A stretch of DNA of 64,000 nt from Bacillus sp. ISL-34 (GCF_018613325.1 NZ_JAGGQJ010000005.1:207429-271428), one strand, 5' to 3'. Numbered from the stretch's first letter, positions 27,217-38,271 are shown. Made by a program: numbers and translations. Notes: a model not told the origin generated them from the letters alone.

Positions 27217-27924
27217 CTACTCCTGTTCAGGGTTACGCAGGTAATAACCGACCCCTCTTCTAGTTACAATCCAGCCAGGATGGCTTGGATTGTCTTCAAT
27301 CTTCTCACGAAGACGTCTGACCGTTACATCGACCGTCCGTACATCACCAAAATAATCATAGCCCCACACGGTTTGTAATAAGTGCTCCCTTGTCATGACC
27401 TGACCGATGTGCTTTGCTAAGTAATGAAGCAACTCAAATTCGCGATGCGTTAATTCAATCGTATCGCCCCGCTTGGATACGACATAGGCATCCGGATGGA
27501 TAGTGAGCGTTCCTATCGTAATTTCCTTCGGTTCATTTTCTTGATCGGGAACCGGAACAGCTTGCTGACGTCTTAAGTTCGCCTTAACACGGGCAATTAT
27601 TTCCCGGGTACTAAATGGCTTTGTCACATAGTCGTCTGCACCAAGTTCCAATCCTAAGACCTTATCTATCTCTGAATCTTTTGCCGTTAACATGATGATC
27701 GGCGTTTCATACTTCTTCCTTACTTCCCTGCAAACTTCCATCCCATCGCGCTGCGGCAGCATGATATCTAGTAAAATCAAATCAGGTTGCCGTTCTTCCA
27801 CCATTTTGAGGGCTTCATTGCCATCATAAGCACAAAAAACTTCATAGCCTTCTTTTTTTAGATTGAATTGTAATATATCAGCAATTGGCTTTTCGTCATC
27901 CACTACCAGAATCTTTTTATCCAT
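27217..27924 (-). CDS. walR: Essential response regulator WalR (YycF)
   Basis: A 235-residue OmpR-type regulator. The receiver domain has the acidic pocket VDDEKP, phospho-acceptor Asp in LILLDIMLP (about residue 53) and Lys in VTKPF; the C-terminal winged-helix DNA-binding domain includes [15 protein letters not shown] and [10 protein letters not shown]. WalR binds tandem TGTWAH sites separated by five bases to control cell-wall hydrolase genes. The ATG follows AAGGAGAT. It heads walRKHIJ; the 280 bases upstream probably contain its promoter, but no strong -35/-10 pair was evident to me. Confidence 0.97.
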   Translation of the reverse strand: MDKKILVVDDEKPIADILQFNLKKEGYEVFCAYDGNEALKMVEERQPDLILLDIMLPQRDGMEVCREVRKKYETPIIMLTAKDSEIDKVLGLELGADDYVTKPFSTREIIARVKANLRRQQAVPVPDQENEPKEITIGTLTIHPDAYVVSKRGDTIELTHREFELLHYLAKHIGQVMTREHLLQTVWGYDYFGDVRTVDVTVRRLREKIEDNPSHPGWIVTRRGVGYYLRNPEQE

Positions 27925-28169
27925 GTACTTATCTCCTTTTTAATAACTGAACTGAATCTATTAAAAACCGTGTCCTTATCCGGGACCTTATTCACTTTTC
28001 CTTCTGCTTGCACCATCCTGGCAACCTAGTTCAGCAAAGTTATATACATATACCCAATAAAAGGGGCTGAACACCGGAATGAAAGCAAATTGTCTCTATT
28101 CTACTTTATCATTTTATAGGCATTAAATCACCTTTTTCCTATTATTCTCATCTATGTATGGATGCAGAA

Positions 28170-28198
28170 GAAGTCTTCGAATATTTTTCGAAGACTTC
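28170..28198 (-). terminator. Hairpin after the M23 peptidase gene
   Basis: A perfect 12-bp stem (GAAGTCTTCGAA with TTCGAAGACTTC) and 5-base loop just past the stop; the T tail on the minus strand is weak. Confidence 0.65.
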
Positions 28199-28204
28199 CA
28201 TCGA

Positions 28205-29623
28205 TTACTGACTTATATAGTTTAAGGGATTAACGAGAGACCCATTTTTATATATTTCAAAATGGAGGTGGACACCAGTCGAGTGCCCTGTTGAACCCAT
28301 CATGCCAATTTTCATGCCTTTTTCAATCTTTTGTCCTGCTTTTACATCTATTGAATCCAAATGGGCATATATTGTCTTATACCCATTATTATGATTGATC
28401 GTTATCTTGTTACCATATCCTCCGGAGTTTCCGGCAGTTTCGATTATCCCATGATCTGCTGCCGATATGGTCCTGGTGGTTGGCCGGGCAATATCAATAC
28501 CTTTATGAAGTTTCCCCCAGCGCTGGCCCTGCTTACTGGAAATATAGCCCCCATCTGCAGGCCATGAATATGTACCGCTGCCCTGTGAAGGAATGACCTT
28601 CGTGCCTTTTCTGGTGATTTCTGTTTTGACGTTTTCCGTGACTTCTTTTTTTACGATCGTTTCACTGATTTTCTTTCCGTTTGTTTCAGATACATTATAG
28701 GTGAACCCAAGAATCCCCTCATTCCCTATTTGTTCAGTAATGAGTTCGCCCTTAGGAAGTTCGTCATCTTCCTTCACTTTCTTTTCAAAAGGAATTCTCT
28801 CTTCCTTAAATACTTCTCTTTCTACCATAACGTTCACATAGGGGGCACGCTGGGTCACATAGAGACGCTCGCCCTCTTTAACACCCTTGTTCTCATCCTG
28901 TCCCGGATTTAGCTCCAGCAGTTGATCCAGGTCCATATCATGCCTAGTGGCAATGGCTTCAAGATCCTCATCTTCCTTAGCCTCATAGATCGTCGTTTCT
29001 TCCTTTCCTTCTTCTATCATGGAAAGGGTTTCATCGACACTCTTGATTTCGTCTGGATATACCATTGTCTCTTTAAACGTAACGGGAAGTGAATATTCGA
29101 TGTCCAGAATTCTACTTCCTGGCTCTTCTAACGAATCCGCATCTTTTTCATTTACTTTTTTACCTGATTCGTATTCAGCGTATTCCTCTTCATTTACGTA
29201 TAATAACGTGATTTTCTTCAGAACGTCCTCGGCATCTTCCTTTGACGCAACATAAGCGACAGCCTGATTATCTATGTCGATTTCATACGCCTCTGCCTTC
29301 ACATTCAACTGATCCTGGATTCCCTTAACAGCCTGGTCCTCTTTTACCTCTTCATTGAATACCTTTTCAGGTACAAACGTCAGCTGTGTCTCCTTATCGA
29401 ATGTAAAGTCAGGATAATCTTCCTGTGCTTCTTCTACCTTATCGGCTACGATCTTTTCGATTTCCGTTTCATCCGTCACACTTCCGATGAACTCATCGTT
29501 AAGATAAACATGCTGTATGGTCGCAGTTTCCGATAGCCCAGCAGCAGTTGCCCGATTTCCTGCAAGCACTAAAATGACGGAAACCATCAACAGGATGATC
29601 CCCTTGCCTTTTGAGCTAAACAT
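28205..29623 (-). CDS. Exported M23 peptidoglycan endopeptidase with LysM and G5 domains
   Basis: A 472-residue secreted protein: signal peptide (about 1-27, ending ATAAG), an unassigned N-terminal region, a LysM-like cell-wall binding motif (about 218-265), a G5 domain (about 270-345) and a C-terminal M23 (LytM) peptidase domain (about 350-472). Zinc and catalytic motifs HKGIDIA and HLHFEIY are visible. It should cleave peptide cross-bridges in peptidoglycan. It lies just upstream of walR and has a perfect WalR-type box in its long leader region, so it may be a regulated target of that system. The ATG follows AAGGAGG. Confidence 0.92.
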   Translation of the reverse strand: MFSSKGKGIILLMVSVILVLAGNRATAAGLSETATIQHVYLNDEFIGSVTDETEIEKIVADKVEEAQEDYPDFTFDKETQLTFVPEKVFNEEVKEDQAVKGIQDQLNVKAEAYEIDIDNQAVAYVASKEDAEDVLKKITLLYVNEEEYAEYESGKKVNEKDADSLEEPGSRILDIEYSLPVTFKETMVYPDEIKSVDETLSMIEEGKEETTIYEAKEDEDLEAIATRHDMDLDQLLELNPGQDENKGVKEGERLYVTQRAPYVNVMVEREVFKEERIPFEKKVKEDDELPKGELITEQIGNEGILGFTYNVSETNGKKISETIVKKEVTENVKTEITRKGTKVIPSQGSGTYSWPADGGYISSKQGQRWGKLHKGIDIARPTTRTISAADHGIIETAGNSGGYGNKITINHNNGYKTIYAHLDSIDVKAGQKIEKGMKIGMMGSTGHSTGVHLHFEIYKNGSLVNPLNYISQ

Positions 29624-29932
29624 ATATTGTCCTCCTTAACGGCTCAGTCACCAATTAAGAAACTAATCAAATTTATTTTGAGATTTATTAGTCCAATTTA
29701 AATATCCAAATGCTCATGACTGATTTAATGATTTTTATCACTCATAACTCTACCATATTAGGAAAAAAAACAAGAAACAGACTTCATAATGTAATAGAAC
29801 TGTATAAATGGTGACAACATGTACCAATAAATATGGTAATGGGAAAGGTTCAATAAACTGCGGAAAGAGGGGTGGACCTAAGCCTGGTAAGGTTAAAAGC
29901 GAGTTATATGCCGAATTGGTCTAAATTGGTAT

Positions 29933-29949
29933 GTTACAAATCGTTAACA
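29933..29949 (-). promoter_or_regulatory. Candidate WalR-binding site
   Basis: On the minus strand TGTTAA-CGATT-TGTAAC matches the WalR consensus TGTWAH-N5-TGTWAH exactly. It is 310 bases upstream of the M23 peptidase start. Confidence 0.5.
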
Positions 29950-29997
29950 ATCTAATAACAAGATTTCTTTCAAAATACATCTGGATGCAAAACAAAA

Positions 29998-30021
29998 AAA
30001 CGCCCTAAAGGAAAGGCGTTT
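29998..30021 (-). terminator. Terminator of the tRNA cluster
   Basis: AAACGCC / GGCGTTT around a 10-base loop, followed on the minus strand by a T run. Confidence 0.85.
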
Positions 30022-30030
30022 ATAAAAGGA

Positions 30031-30103
30031 TGGCTCAGGACGGAATCGAACCGCCGACACAAGGATTTTCAGTCCTTTGCTCTACCGACTGAGCTACTGA
30101 GCC
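30031..30103 (-). tRNA. tRNA-Phe (anticodon GAA)
   Basis: A full cloverleaf: acceptor stem GGCTCAG/CTGAGCC, D-arm, anticodon loop with GAA, T-arm GTTCGATTC. The discriminator base is A. The CCA end is not encoded. Confidence 0.96.
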
Positions 30104-30132
30104 AAATATTCTATTTTAGAATAAAAATAAAA

Positions 30133-30208
30133 TGGCGGTCCCGACGGGAATCGAACCCGCGATCTCCTGCGTGACAGGCAGGCATGTTAACCGCTACACC
30201 ACGGGACC
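30133..30208 (-). tRNA. tRNA-Asp (anticodon GTC)
   Basis: Acceptor stem GGTCCCG/CGGGACC, anticodon GTC in the loop after GCCT, T-loop GTTCGATTC, discriminator G and an encoded CCA. Confidence 0.96.
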
Positions 30209-30231
30209 AGTAAAGCATTTATATAAAGAAG

Positions 30232-30303
30232 TGACCCATACGGGATTCGAACCCGTGTTACCGCCGTGAAAGGGCGGTGTCTTAACCGCTTGACCAATGG
30301 GCC
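30232..30303 (-). tRNA. tRNA-Glu (anticodon TTC)
   Basis: Acceptor stem GGCCCAT with ATGGGTC, anticodon TTC, T-loop GTTCGAATC. The CCA end is not encoded. Confidence 0.96.
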
Positions 30304-30311
30304 GGAAAAAA

Positions 30312-30387
30312 TGGTGAGCCATGAAGGATTCGAACCTTCGACCCTCTGATTAAAAGTCAGATGCTCTACCAACTGAGCTAATGGCTC
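30312..30387 (-). tRNA. tRNA-Lys (anticodon TTT)
   Basis: Acceptor stem GAGCCAT with ATGGCTC, anticodon TTT within GACTTTTAATC, T-loop GTTCGAATC, discriminator A and an encoded CCA. First tRNA of the leftward Lys-Glu-Asp-Phe cluster. Confidence 0.96.
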
Positions 30388-30618
30388 GTTCTAATGAAAT
30401 GTTTCTTTGCAGGATGTTTCTTTGCAGGATGTTAACTTAACATCTGCAGCTTGTTAATGGCTTGTTCTATTGTGACGACGCTTTTGATAATATCATGGTT
30501 AATATAGTTTAGGCAATAGTTTTTTGAAATAAAATTATTTTTTTCTTATTTTTTTTCATTTTCCTTCCGCTTTATCCATTCTAACGATCGTGACAGGTGA
30601 CGCATGGATGTTAATAAC

Positions 30619-30656
30619 GAAAGAAGAGCCGGCAAAAAAGCCAGCTCCTTTTTCTT
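30619..30656 (-). terminator. Terminator of purA
   Basis: On the minus strand GGAGCTGGC pairs with GCCGGCTCT (G-U allowed) around a T-rich loop immediately after the purA stop. Confidence 0.7.
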
Positions 30657-30659
30657 GAA

Positions 30660-32003
<1,344 letters not shown>

Positions 32004-32018
32004 TTATCAAACAAACCT

Positions 32019-32048
32019 ATTTTATCAATAATCCAAACTGGAAGTCAA
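32019..32048 (-). promoter_or_regulatory. purA promoter
   Basis: Leftward TTGACT (32048-32043) and TAAAAT (32024-32019) with an 18-base spacer, about 65 bases before the start codon. Confidence 0.78.
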
Positions 32049-32051
32049 TAC

Positions 32052-32097
32052 AAAATCCGAACAATACACTTTTCAATAAATACTTTGTTCGTAAATA
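32052..32097. promoter_or_regulatory. Paired PurBox operator (PurR)
   Basis: AAAATCCGAACAAT at 32052-32065 and, inverted, TTTGTTCGTAAAT at 32084-32096 both match the PurBox consensus with the invariant CGAAC core, about 18 bases apart, just upstream of the purA -35. Confidence 0.82.
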
Positions 32098-32211
32098 TAA
32101 GAAAAATTCTTTCCGGTTTTACATTGGGTTTTGGATTGTCAATTATTATTGTGCCCTTAGATTACTATTTCTATTATCACAAGGCCGTTTCTTTTTCCCA
32201 AAACATAGAAA

Positions 32212-32236
32212 GCCCGCCATTGCATGAATGGCAGGC
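32212..32236 (-). terminator. Probable terminator of dnaB
   Basis: GCCTGCCATT and AATGGCGGGC pair on the minus strand (one G-U) with a 5-base loop; the T tail is imperfect. Confidence 0.55.
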
Positions 32237-32242
32237 AGTTCC

Positions 32243-33607
32243 CTATGCGCCGGGAGACATCGAATCATCATCGAAGCGGCGTTCGAGGTTAACGAATTTA
32301 TTATATTCTTTTACGAATGCAAGCGAAACCGTGCCTACTGGACCATTACGCTGTTTCGCTATAATGATTTCAATGATATTTTTGTTCTCGGATTCTTTAT
32401 CATAATAATCATCACGGTATAAGAATGCGACGATATCAGCATCTTGCTCGATACTCCCTGATTCCCGGATATCAGACATCATCGGGCGCTTATCCTGACG
32501 CTGCTCCACTCCCCGCGATAGCTGGGAAAGGGCGATGACGGGCACTTTAAGTTCACGGGCGAGCGCTTTGAGTGAACGTGAAATCTCGGATACCTCTTGC
32601 TGACGGTTGTCGCCTGAACGACCATCGCCTTGAATCAGCTGCAGGTAATCGATCAATATCATGCCAAGGCCATGTTCCTGCTTCAAACGACGGCATTTTG
32701 AACGGATTTCACCAATCCTCACACCTGGCGTATCATCGATATAAATGCCGGCATTCGACAAGCTTCCCATCGCCATCGTCAGTTTACGCCAATCCTCATC
32801 AGTTAAGGAACCTGTCCGTAAATTCTGGGCGTTGATATTTCCTTCAGCACAGAGCATACGCATAACGAGCTGCTCTGCACCCATTTCAAGACTGAAAATC
32901 GCTACATTCTCCTCCGTTTTGGTCGCAACGTTTTGAGCGATATTCAATGCAAAAGCGGTTTTACCAACCGAAGGACGGGCACCCACTATGATAAGGTCAT
33001 TACGTTGGAACCCTGCCGTCATTCGATCCAGTTCAGCAAATCCTGTCGGTATTCCCGTGACATCCCCTTTACGGGTAGTCAAAATTTCTATGTTATCGTA
33101 CGTCGCAACCAATACATCCTTAATATTTTGAAAAGACCCGGAATTCTTACGCTGGGCCACTTCCATGATCGTTTTTTCTGCTTCCCCGAGCAGCTCCTCG
33201 ACCTCGTCCTCGCGACTGTAGCCTTCCTGAGCGATGTTCGTCGCTGTCCTGATCAAACGACGCAGCAATGACTTCTCCTCGACGATGCGGGCATAATATT
33301 CAATATTGGCCGCGGTAGGCACCGATCCGGCCAATTCACTTAAATAAGACACTCCGCCAACTTCTTCAAGGTTTTTAGTCGCAGCCAGTTCCTCTGTCAC
33401 CGTGATCAAATCGACAGCTTTTCCTTCGTCATTCAATTTAAGCATCACATTAAAGATTTTTTGATGAGAGCTTCTGTAAAAATCCTCCGGAATCAAAACT
33501 TCCGACGTAACGGTCAATGAAGAGGGCTCAAGAAAAATGGCGCCTAGTACAGCCTGTTCGGCTTCTATATTTTGAGGGGGAATCCTATCCTGAAATTGTT
33601 CTATCAT
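32243..33607 (-). CDS. dnaB: Replicative DNA helicase (DnaB family; dnaC in B. subtilis)
   Basis: A 454-residue hexameric helicase that unwinds DNA ahead of the replisome. The N-terminal DnaB domain (about 1-115, starting RIPPQNIEAEQAVLGAIF) is followed by the RecA-like motor with Walker A GARPSVGKTAF, Walker B MILIDYLQLI and the arginine-finger region. No intein is present. In B. subtilis this gene is named dnaC and sits beside rplI as here. The ATG at 33607 is preceded by a weak site. Being ~20 kb from oriC it is duplicated early in the cycle. Confidence 0.97.
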   Translation of the reverse strand: MIEQFQDRIPPQNIEAEQAVLGAIFLEPSSLTVTSEVLIPEDFYRSSHQKIFNVMLKLNDEGKAVDLITVTEELAATKNLEEVGGVSYLSELAGSVPTAANIEYYARIVEEKSLLRRLIRTATNIAQEGYSREDEVEELLGEAEKTIMEVAQRKNSGSFQNIKDVLVATYDNIEILTTRKGDVTGIPTGFAELDRMTAGFQRNDLIIVGARPSVGKTAFALNIAQNVATKTEENVAIFSLEMGAEQLVMRMLCAEGNINAQNLRTGSLTDEDWRKLTMAMGSLSNAGIYIDDTPGVRIGEIRSKCRRLKQEHGLGMILIDYLQLIQGDGRSGDNRQQEVSEISRSLKALARELKVPVIALSQLSRGVEQRQDKRPMMSDIRESGSIEQDADIVAFLYRDDYYDKESENKNIIEIIIAKQRNGPVGTVSLAFVKEYNKFVNLERRFDDDSMSPGA

Positions 33608-33746
33608 ATCTTAAAACCTCCCATTCTAAGAGGATACCTTTATATGTTTCTAGTAAAAAAGAAAAAAGTGAAAGGACAACGTGCCCAATCACATTTTTTG
33701 TCTATCTCTATTTTATCAATTTTTCACAGATATGAAACAGCTAAAA

Positions 33747-34196
33747 TTAGTTAATTTCTTTCACATGCACAGTCAGTGTCGCAGTGACCTCAGGATGAAG
33801 CTTGACTGGAACCTTTGTATGCCCTAAAGAACGGATGCCCTCTGCAAGCTCCATTTTACGCTTATCAACCTTGATACCGTGCTTTTTCTGAAGCTCCGAT
33901 GCAATTTGTTTAGTCGTGATGGAACCGAATAAACGCCCGCCCTCACCGGCTTTGGCGGATAGTTCAACCGTTAATTTCTCCAGCTGCACTTTCAATTCTT
34001 CAGCATGCTGCAGCTCTTCTGCCGCAAGTGATTCTTCTTTATTTTTCTGAGCTTCCAAAGTTTTTACATTTGTATTATTTGCTTCAACGGCCAATCCTTG
34101 TTTAAGCAGGAAATTATGTGCATAACCATCTGCAACATTTTTAACTTCCCCTTTTTTCCCTTTACCTTTAACGTCTTTTAGAAATATTACTTTCAT
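33747..34196 (-). CDS. rplI: 50S ribosomal protein L9
   Basis: A 149-residue ribosomal protein. The N-terminal rRNA-binding domain [20 protein letters not shown] with the NFLLKQGLA segment is joined by a long helix (about 41-75) to the C-terminal domain carrying [13 protein letters not shown]. It helps reading-frame maintenance by steadying the L1 stalk side of the ribosome. The ATG overlaps the gdpP stop by 4 bases, so it is coupled to gdpP. Confidence 0.98.
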   Translation of the reverse strand: MKVIFLKDVKGKGKKGEVKNVADGYAHNFLLKQGLAVEANNTNVKTLEAQKNKEESLAAEELQHAEELKVQLEKLTVELSAKAGEGGRLFGSITTKQIASELQKKHGIKVDKRKMELAEGIRSLGHTKVPVKLHPEVTATLTVHVKEIN

Positions 34197-36163
34197 TCTT
34201 TATGTCCCCCTTCTAAATATTCATCAATTGCTGCTTTTAATCGACTTTCGGCTTCATCTATGGAGCATACCTGTTGAGTGGCGGCATTTGTAAGATGCCC
34301 GCCTCCATTCAACATTTCCATGATCACCTGTACATTGATGTCACCAAGAGAACGTGCACTTATGCCAACTGTATCATCAGATCGCTTAGCCATTACAAAG
34401 GAAGCGACAACGCCATCCATGGTCAATAGGGTGTCCGCAGCCTGAGCAATGAGCACCTGATTATGAACCTGATCGGTTTTTGCCGCGGCAATGGCAATTC
34501 CCTTTTTATAAAAGATGACTTCTTCAATGAGCTTCGAACGTTTGATATAGGTGTCCACGTCTTCTTTTAAGAATTTCTGTACAAGCACCGTATCAGCTCC
34601 ATGCGCCCTTAGATAAGAGGCTGCATCGAAAGTACGTGAACCCGTTCTTAAGGTGAAGCTTTTCGTATCGACGATGATACCCGCAAGAAGGGCCGTCGAC
34701 TCCAGCATATCAATCTTTGAGCGTTTCGGCTGATATTCAAGCAGTTCGGTCACAAGTTCTGCCGTTGAAGATGCATATGGCTCCATATAGACGAGCAATG
34801 AGTTCTTGATGAACTCCTCACCCCTTCGATGATGGTCGATGACTACAACCTTATCGATCCTATTCAATAACCGCTCTTCAATCACCATGGATGGTTTATG
34901 TGTATCGACCACGACCAGCAAGGTCTCATCCGTAATCATTTCAAATGCATCATCAGGTGTTATGAACCGGCCATACAGCTCTTCTTTATTTTTGATCTCT
35001 TCCATTAAACGAAGGACGCTGCTATCGAGCTGCTGGGTGTCGATGACAATATACCCTTCACGTTCATTCATTTGGGCAACTTTCAGAATGCCGATCGCTG
35101 AACCGATTGCGTCCATATCCGGGTTTTTATGGCCCATGACAATGACTTTATCACTATCGAGGACTATATCCTTCAATGCATGGGAAATGACACGTGCACG
35201 GACCCTCGTGCGTTTTTCCATCGGATTGGTTTTGCCGCCATAGAATTTCACTTTTCCATTCGCTTGCTTTATGGCTACCTGGTCACCGCCCCGCCCTAGG
35301 GCGAGATCCAAGCTGGACTGTGCAAGCGTACCTAGTTCCGGCAAGGATGACACGGCCGAACCGACCCCGATGCTCAAGGTCAATGGTACATTTTGCTTGG
35401 CCGTCGTTTCCCTGATTTCATCCAAAATCGAGAATTTGCCCTTCTCAAGCTGATGAAGGATATGCTCATTGAAGACAGCGATGAATCGTTCCGAGGATAC
35501 CCGTTTAAAGAAAACGCCATTATCCCTTGCCCATTTATCAAGAAGTGAGGTAACCAAGCTATTAATGCTGCTTTTACGCTGATCATCCATACCCTGTGTC
35601 AAATCATCATAGTTATCAAGAAGAATGATCGCAATTGCCGTTCGCTCATCTTCATATAATTTCTCGATTTCCACTTGCTCCGTCACATCAAAAAAGTACA
35701 GAAGCCTTTCATCACGCTTATGGACCACCTTGAATTTCCGATCGTGGAGCGTAAGTGTCTCTGTCTCGATCTCTTGCTTGATTAACGGTACTATCGAGTC
35801 CGCAACATCGTATAGCGATCTTCCTGCCAAGGAGTCTTCACTAAAACAAGAAGCCAGGAATGGATTGGTCCATTCAATGTAATAATCCTCATTAAAGAGC
35901 ATGATCCCAATCGGCATTTCCAATAACGCTTCCTCGCCCACCTTCTTTAAACGGTAGGATAAAGTCGTTATATACTCTTCAGTCTTTCGTTGCTTTTTTT
36001 CTACCATTCTTAATGTTAAATAAAATAAACCAGCAAGAATCAATAATCCAACAAGTGCAATAACCCAATTATAATAAGCCAATACGCCCAATAGTAAAAC
36101 GACCGCGGCCAGCACCCCATACAATGGGGACTTAATCGAGTATTCTTTCAAATAAGATGGCAT
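34193..36163 (-). CDS. gdpP: Cyclic-di-AMP phosphodiesterase GdpP (YybT)
   Basis: A 656-residue membrane enzyme that hydrolyses c-di-AMP to pApA, affecting potassium balance and cell-wall stress tolerance. Two N-terminal membrane segments (about 13-50) precede a degenerate PAS domain, a degenerate GGDEF domain and a DHH-DHHA1 phosphodiesterase. Metal motifs [28 protein letters not shown] and the GGGHLTNAA of DHHA1 are intact. The ATG at 36163 follows AGGAG by 8 bases. It forms an operon with yybS upstream and rplI downstream. Confidence 0.96.
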   Translation of the reverse strand: MPSYLKEYSIKSPLYGVLAAVVLLLGVLAYYNWVIALVGLLILAGLFYLTLRMVEKKQRKTEEYITTLSYRLKKVGEEALLEMPIGIMLFNEDYYIEWTNPFLASCFSEDSLAGRSLYDVADSIVPLIKQEIETETLTLHDRKFKVVHKRDERLLYFFDVTEQVEIEKLYEDERTAIAIILLDNYDDLTQGMDDQRKSSINSLVTSLLDKWARDNGVFFKRVSSERFIAVFNEHILHQLEKGKFSILDEIRETTAKQNVPLTLSIGVGSAVSSLPELGTLAQSSLDLALGRGGDQVAIKQANGKVKFYGGKTNPMEKRTRVRARVISHALKDIVLDSDKVIVMGHKNPDMDAIGSAIGILKVAQMNEREGYIVIDTQQLDSSVLRLMEEIKNKEELYGRFITPDDAFEMITDETLLVVVDTHKPSMVIEERLLNRIDKVVVIDHHRRGEEFIKNSLLVYMEPYASSTAELVTELLEYQPKRSKIDMLESTALLAGIIVDTKSFTLRTGSRTFDAASYLRAHGADTVLVQKFLKEDVDTYIKRSKLIEEVIFYKKGIAIAAAKTDQVHNQVLIAQAADTLLTMDGVVASFVMAKRSDDTVGISARSLGDINVQVIMEMLNGGGHLTNAATQQVCSIDEAESRLKAAIDEYLEGGHKE

Positions 36164-36204
36164 AGTTTCAGCTCCTAAAAGCATCTGTTTTACAAAAAAG
36201 TCTT

Positions 36205-37152
36205 CTATTCCTTTTTCTTGATTGTCTCCCTAAATGGGAAGCCTAAATCTATTATACCTAAAAATCGGACGGCCGTCGTAATAATCGGAATCGGCAGAAG
36301 CAAAGAAAAAACCACGATTAAAACAGGTATGGCCTTAGCCCATGACTTAACATGAGCGATATAGAACATCAGGGAATATCCTTGTAACAAAATGAAGAAC
36401 TGCAGTATGAAAAATAGGTTCGTTATGGCCATATATACAAAACTGTTCTTGTCCGTATTCACAAAAAGAGCAAGAAGCATCGTAATTAAATAATACCATA
36501 AAAGGCTTTTCGGAAGTCGCAGATTCCGAAAATGGGGCCATTTTAACGCCTTATCACTGAATCTCTTCACAATGGGATGCGCAGCGAAGAAAATCAATAA
36601 AACCATGATGACGGACATCAAGACGAACAAACTTGGCATCAGCGTGTTCATCATATCGATTGATTCATACAAGCCCTTTTTGACTTGTTCCGTCGGTGCC
36701 TGTCCCAAAGAATCCATGATGCCGATTGTATTTTCGAGGGACCTCTCAGCCATGTTCATCGATTCTTCTATGTAATTAACGTCCGTTATCAACACTGAAG
36801 CTGCATATATTAATAAAATGCCTCCCAGGAAAACAAGGACTGCGCTTATGAACATAGGTGCCATCGGTTTGTCCCTTTTCAAAAAATAGCCAATCGCAAT
36901 TCCCGTTGCCCCCATGAGCAAGGTCAGCGGAACAGATAATATCGTCCCGATGAGGATCGACAATAACGAGGCTACAAATAAGTAACCAAGGCTCCACGAT
37001 AACTTTTGTTTGATTGTGACCAGTATGAATGGAATGGGTAAAAAGAAAGTAGTGAAAATACCCAATAGTGGGACTTGTATGGTGATGAACAATAAAATGC
37101 AATATAGTGCCAGAAGTGCTCCGCCCTCGGCAATCCGTCTCCCGCTATTCAT
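36205..37152 (-). CDS. yybS: YybS family membrane protein (DUF2232)
   Basis: A 315-residue polytopic membrane protein with about eight hydrophobic segments and no recognised catalytic motif. It belongs to the YybS/DUF2232 family found next to gdpP and rplI in Bacillaceae; function unknown to me. The ATG at 37152 is used because GGGGGTG lies 6 bases upstream; a GTG three codons earlier would overlap that site. It starts the yybS-gdpP-rplI unit. Confidence 0.9.
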   Translation of the reverse strand: MNSGRRIAEGGALLALYCILLFITIQVPLLGIFTTFFLPIPFILVTIKQKLSWSLGYLFVASLLSILIGTILSVPLTLLMGATGIAIGYFLKRDKPMAPMFISAVLVFLGGILLIYAASVLITDVNYIEESMNMAERSLENTIGIMDSLGQAPTEQVKKGLYESIDMMNTLMPSLFVLMSVIMVLLIFFAAHPIVKRFSDKALKWPHFRNLRLPKSLLWYYLITMLLALFVNTDKNSFVYMAITNLFFILQFFILLQGYSLMFYIAHVKSWAKAIPVLIVVFSLLLPIPIITTAVRFLGIIDLGFPFRETIKKKE

Positions 37153-37303
37153 CTTTTTCACCCCCTGTTATTATTTATGTCTTATCTCCATCTTTATATT
37201 GTATCCGTTACGGCCAGGATATTTCAAACAACACATTCTTTTTTAGGATATGATTATTTTTTCTGAGGAAAACATCCGGTTAACTTCCTTTTTGAAATTA
37301 AAA

Positions 37304-37324
37304 AAAACCGCAATTAGCGGTTTT
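37304..37324 (-). terminator. Second hairpin terminator after rpsR
   Basis: AAAACCGC / GCGGTTTT around AATTA, with a T8 run on the minus strand. Confidence 0.8.
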
Positions 37325-37351
37325 CAGGAATAAGTGACAACTTATAAAAAA

Positions 37352-37381
37352 GGCACATTAAGGATAACTCCTCAATGTGCC
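37352..37381 (-). terminator. Terminator of the rpsF-ssb-rpsR operon
   Basis: GGCACATT / AATGTGCC with an inner GAGGA/TCCTT pairing and a T6 tail on the minus strand, just past the rpsR stop. Confidence 0.88.
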
Positions 37382-37387
37382 AATTTA

Positions 37388-37627
37388 TTATTCACCAGAT
37401 ACATATGGTAGTAAAGCCATAGTACGTGAGCGTTTAATAGCAATCGTTAATTTACGTTGATATTTAGCGCTTGTGCCAGTTACACGACGTGGTAAAATTT
37501 TACCGCGTTCTGAGACGAATTTTTTAAGAAGATCTACATCTTTGTAATCAATTTTAGTGATTCCGTTAGATGTGAAATAACAAACCTTTTTACGCTTACC
37601 GCGTCCTTTACGTCCACCCATTGCCAT
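37388..37627 (-). CDS. rpsR: 30S ribosomal protein S18
   Basis: A 79-residue ribosomal protein that pairs with S6 on the 30S platform. The family core [19 protein letters not shown] and [13 protein letters not shown] are visible. A single Cys at CYFTSNG; the four-cysteine zinc form is not present. The ATG follows GGGAGGG. Third gene of rpsF-ssb-rpsR, separated from ssb by 48 bases. Confidence 0.98.
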   Translation of the reverse strand: MAMGGRKGRGKRKKVCYFTSNGITKIDYKDVDLLKKFVSERGKILPRRVTGTSAKYQRKLTIAIKRSRTMALLPYVSGE

Positions 37628-37675
37628 AATAAATTTCCCTCCCTGCTTTTTTGAATTTTCATTTTAAACGGCTGT

Positions 37676-38203
37676 TTAAAATGGAAGATCATCATCTGAA
37701 ATGTCGATTGTCTTACCGTCATTTGCAAATGGATCATCATCTACACGAGTGTAGTTGTTATTGCTCCGTTGATTCTGATTAGGATTTTGTCCATACGAAT
37801 TGTTGTCATTTCCGTTATTATTGGCATAACTTCTTTGACCCCCACCGTAAGAACCGCCTTCATTTCTTTCACCCGCTGAACTGCTTCGTGGTTCAAGGAA
37901 TTGAACGCTCTCAGCCAGAATCTCCGTCACATATACGCGTTTGCCGTCTTGTCCTTCATAATTACGTGTTTGGACACGTCCATCCACGCCAGCTAAACTG
38001 CCCTTTTTCAAGAAGTTAGCTACATTTTCTGCCGGTTTACGCCAAACTACACAGTTAATGAAATCCGCTTCACGTTCACCCTGCTGATTCGTAAAACTAC
38101 GGTTCACAGCTAAAGTAAAGGTAGCTACGGGAACTCCATTAGGTGTATATCGTAATTCAGGATCTTTAGTTAAGCGTCCTACCAAAACTACGCGATTCAT
38201 CAT
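37676..38203 (-). CDS. ssb: Single-stranded DNA-binding protein SsbA
   Basis: A 175-residue SSB. The OB fold spans about 1-105 ([20 protein letters not shown] onward), followed by a Gly/Asn/Gln-rich linker and the acidic tip DDDLPF, which recruits DNA repair and replication partners. The ATG at 38203 (MMNRVV) corresponds to the B. subtilis start; ATG at 38200 is an alternative. A parS-like palindrome lies in the short gap to rpsF. Confidence 0.97.
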   Translation of the reverse strand: MMNRVVLVGRLTKDPELRYTPNGVPVATFTLAVNRSFTNQQGEREADFINCVVWRKPAENVANFLKKGSLAGVDGRVQTRNYEGQDGKRVYVTEILAESVQFLEPRSSSAGERNEGGSYGGGQRSYANNNGNDNNSYGQNPNQNQRSNNNYTRVDDDPFANDGKTIDISDDDLPF

Positions 38204-38229
38204 CAGAATCAACCCCTAGGTTTCAATCT

Positions 38230-38245
38230 TGTTTCATGTGAAACA
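38230..38245. promoter_or_regulatory. parS-like site between rpsF and ssb
   Basis: TGTTTCATGTGAAACA differs from the B. subtilis parS consensus TGTTTCACGTGAAACA at one central base. It is inside a longer 12-bp inverted repeat. Confidence 0.55.
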
Positions 38246-38271
38246 AGATTAGAATTTATATTAATATCGAA

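Larger units (their letters stand above)
29624..30030. other. Intergenic region upstream of the M23 peptidase
   Basis: About 400 bases without a gene. It holds a WalR-type box at 29933-29949 and the tRNA terminator near 30000. A possible leftward -35 TTGTCA lies near 29812, but the -10 is poor. Confidence 0.5.

Noticed and set aside
30187..30372. 61-codon minus open frame
   Set aside because: It runs through the tRNA-Asp, tRNA-Glu and tRNA-Lys genes.
30416..30444. Duplicated TTTCTTTGCAGGATG upstream of the tRNA cluster
   Set aside because: A short two-copy direct repeat with no clear function; possibly a simple slippage duplication.
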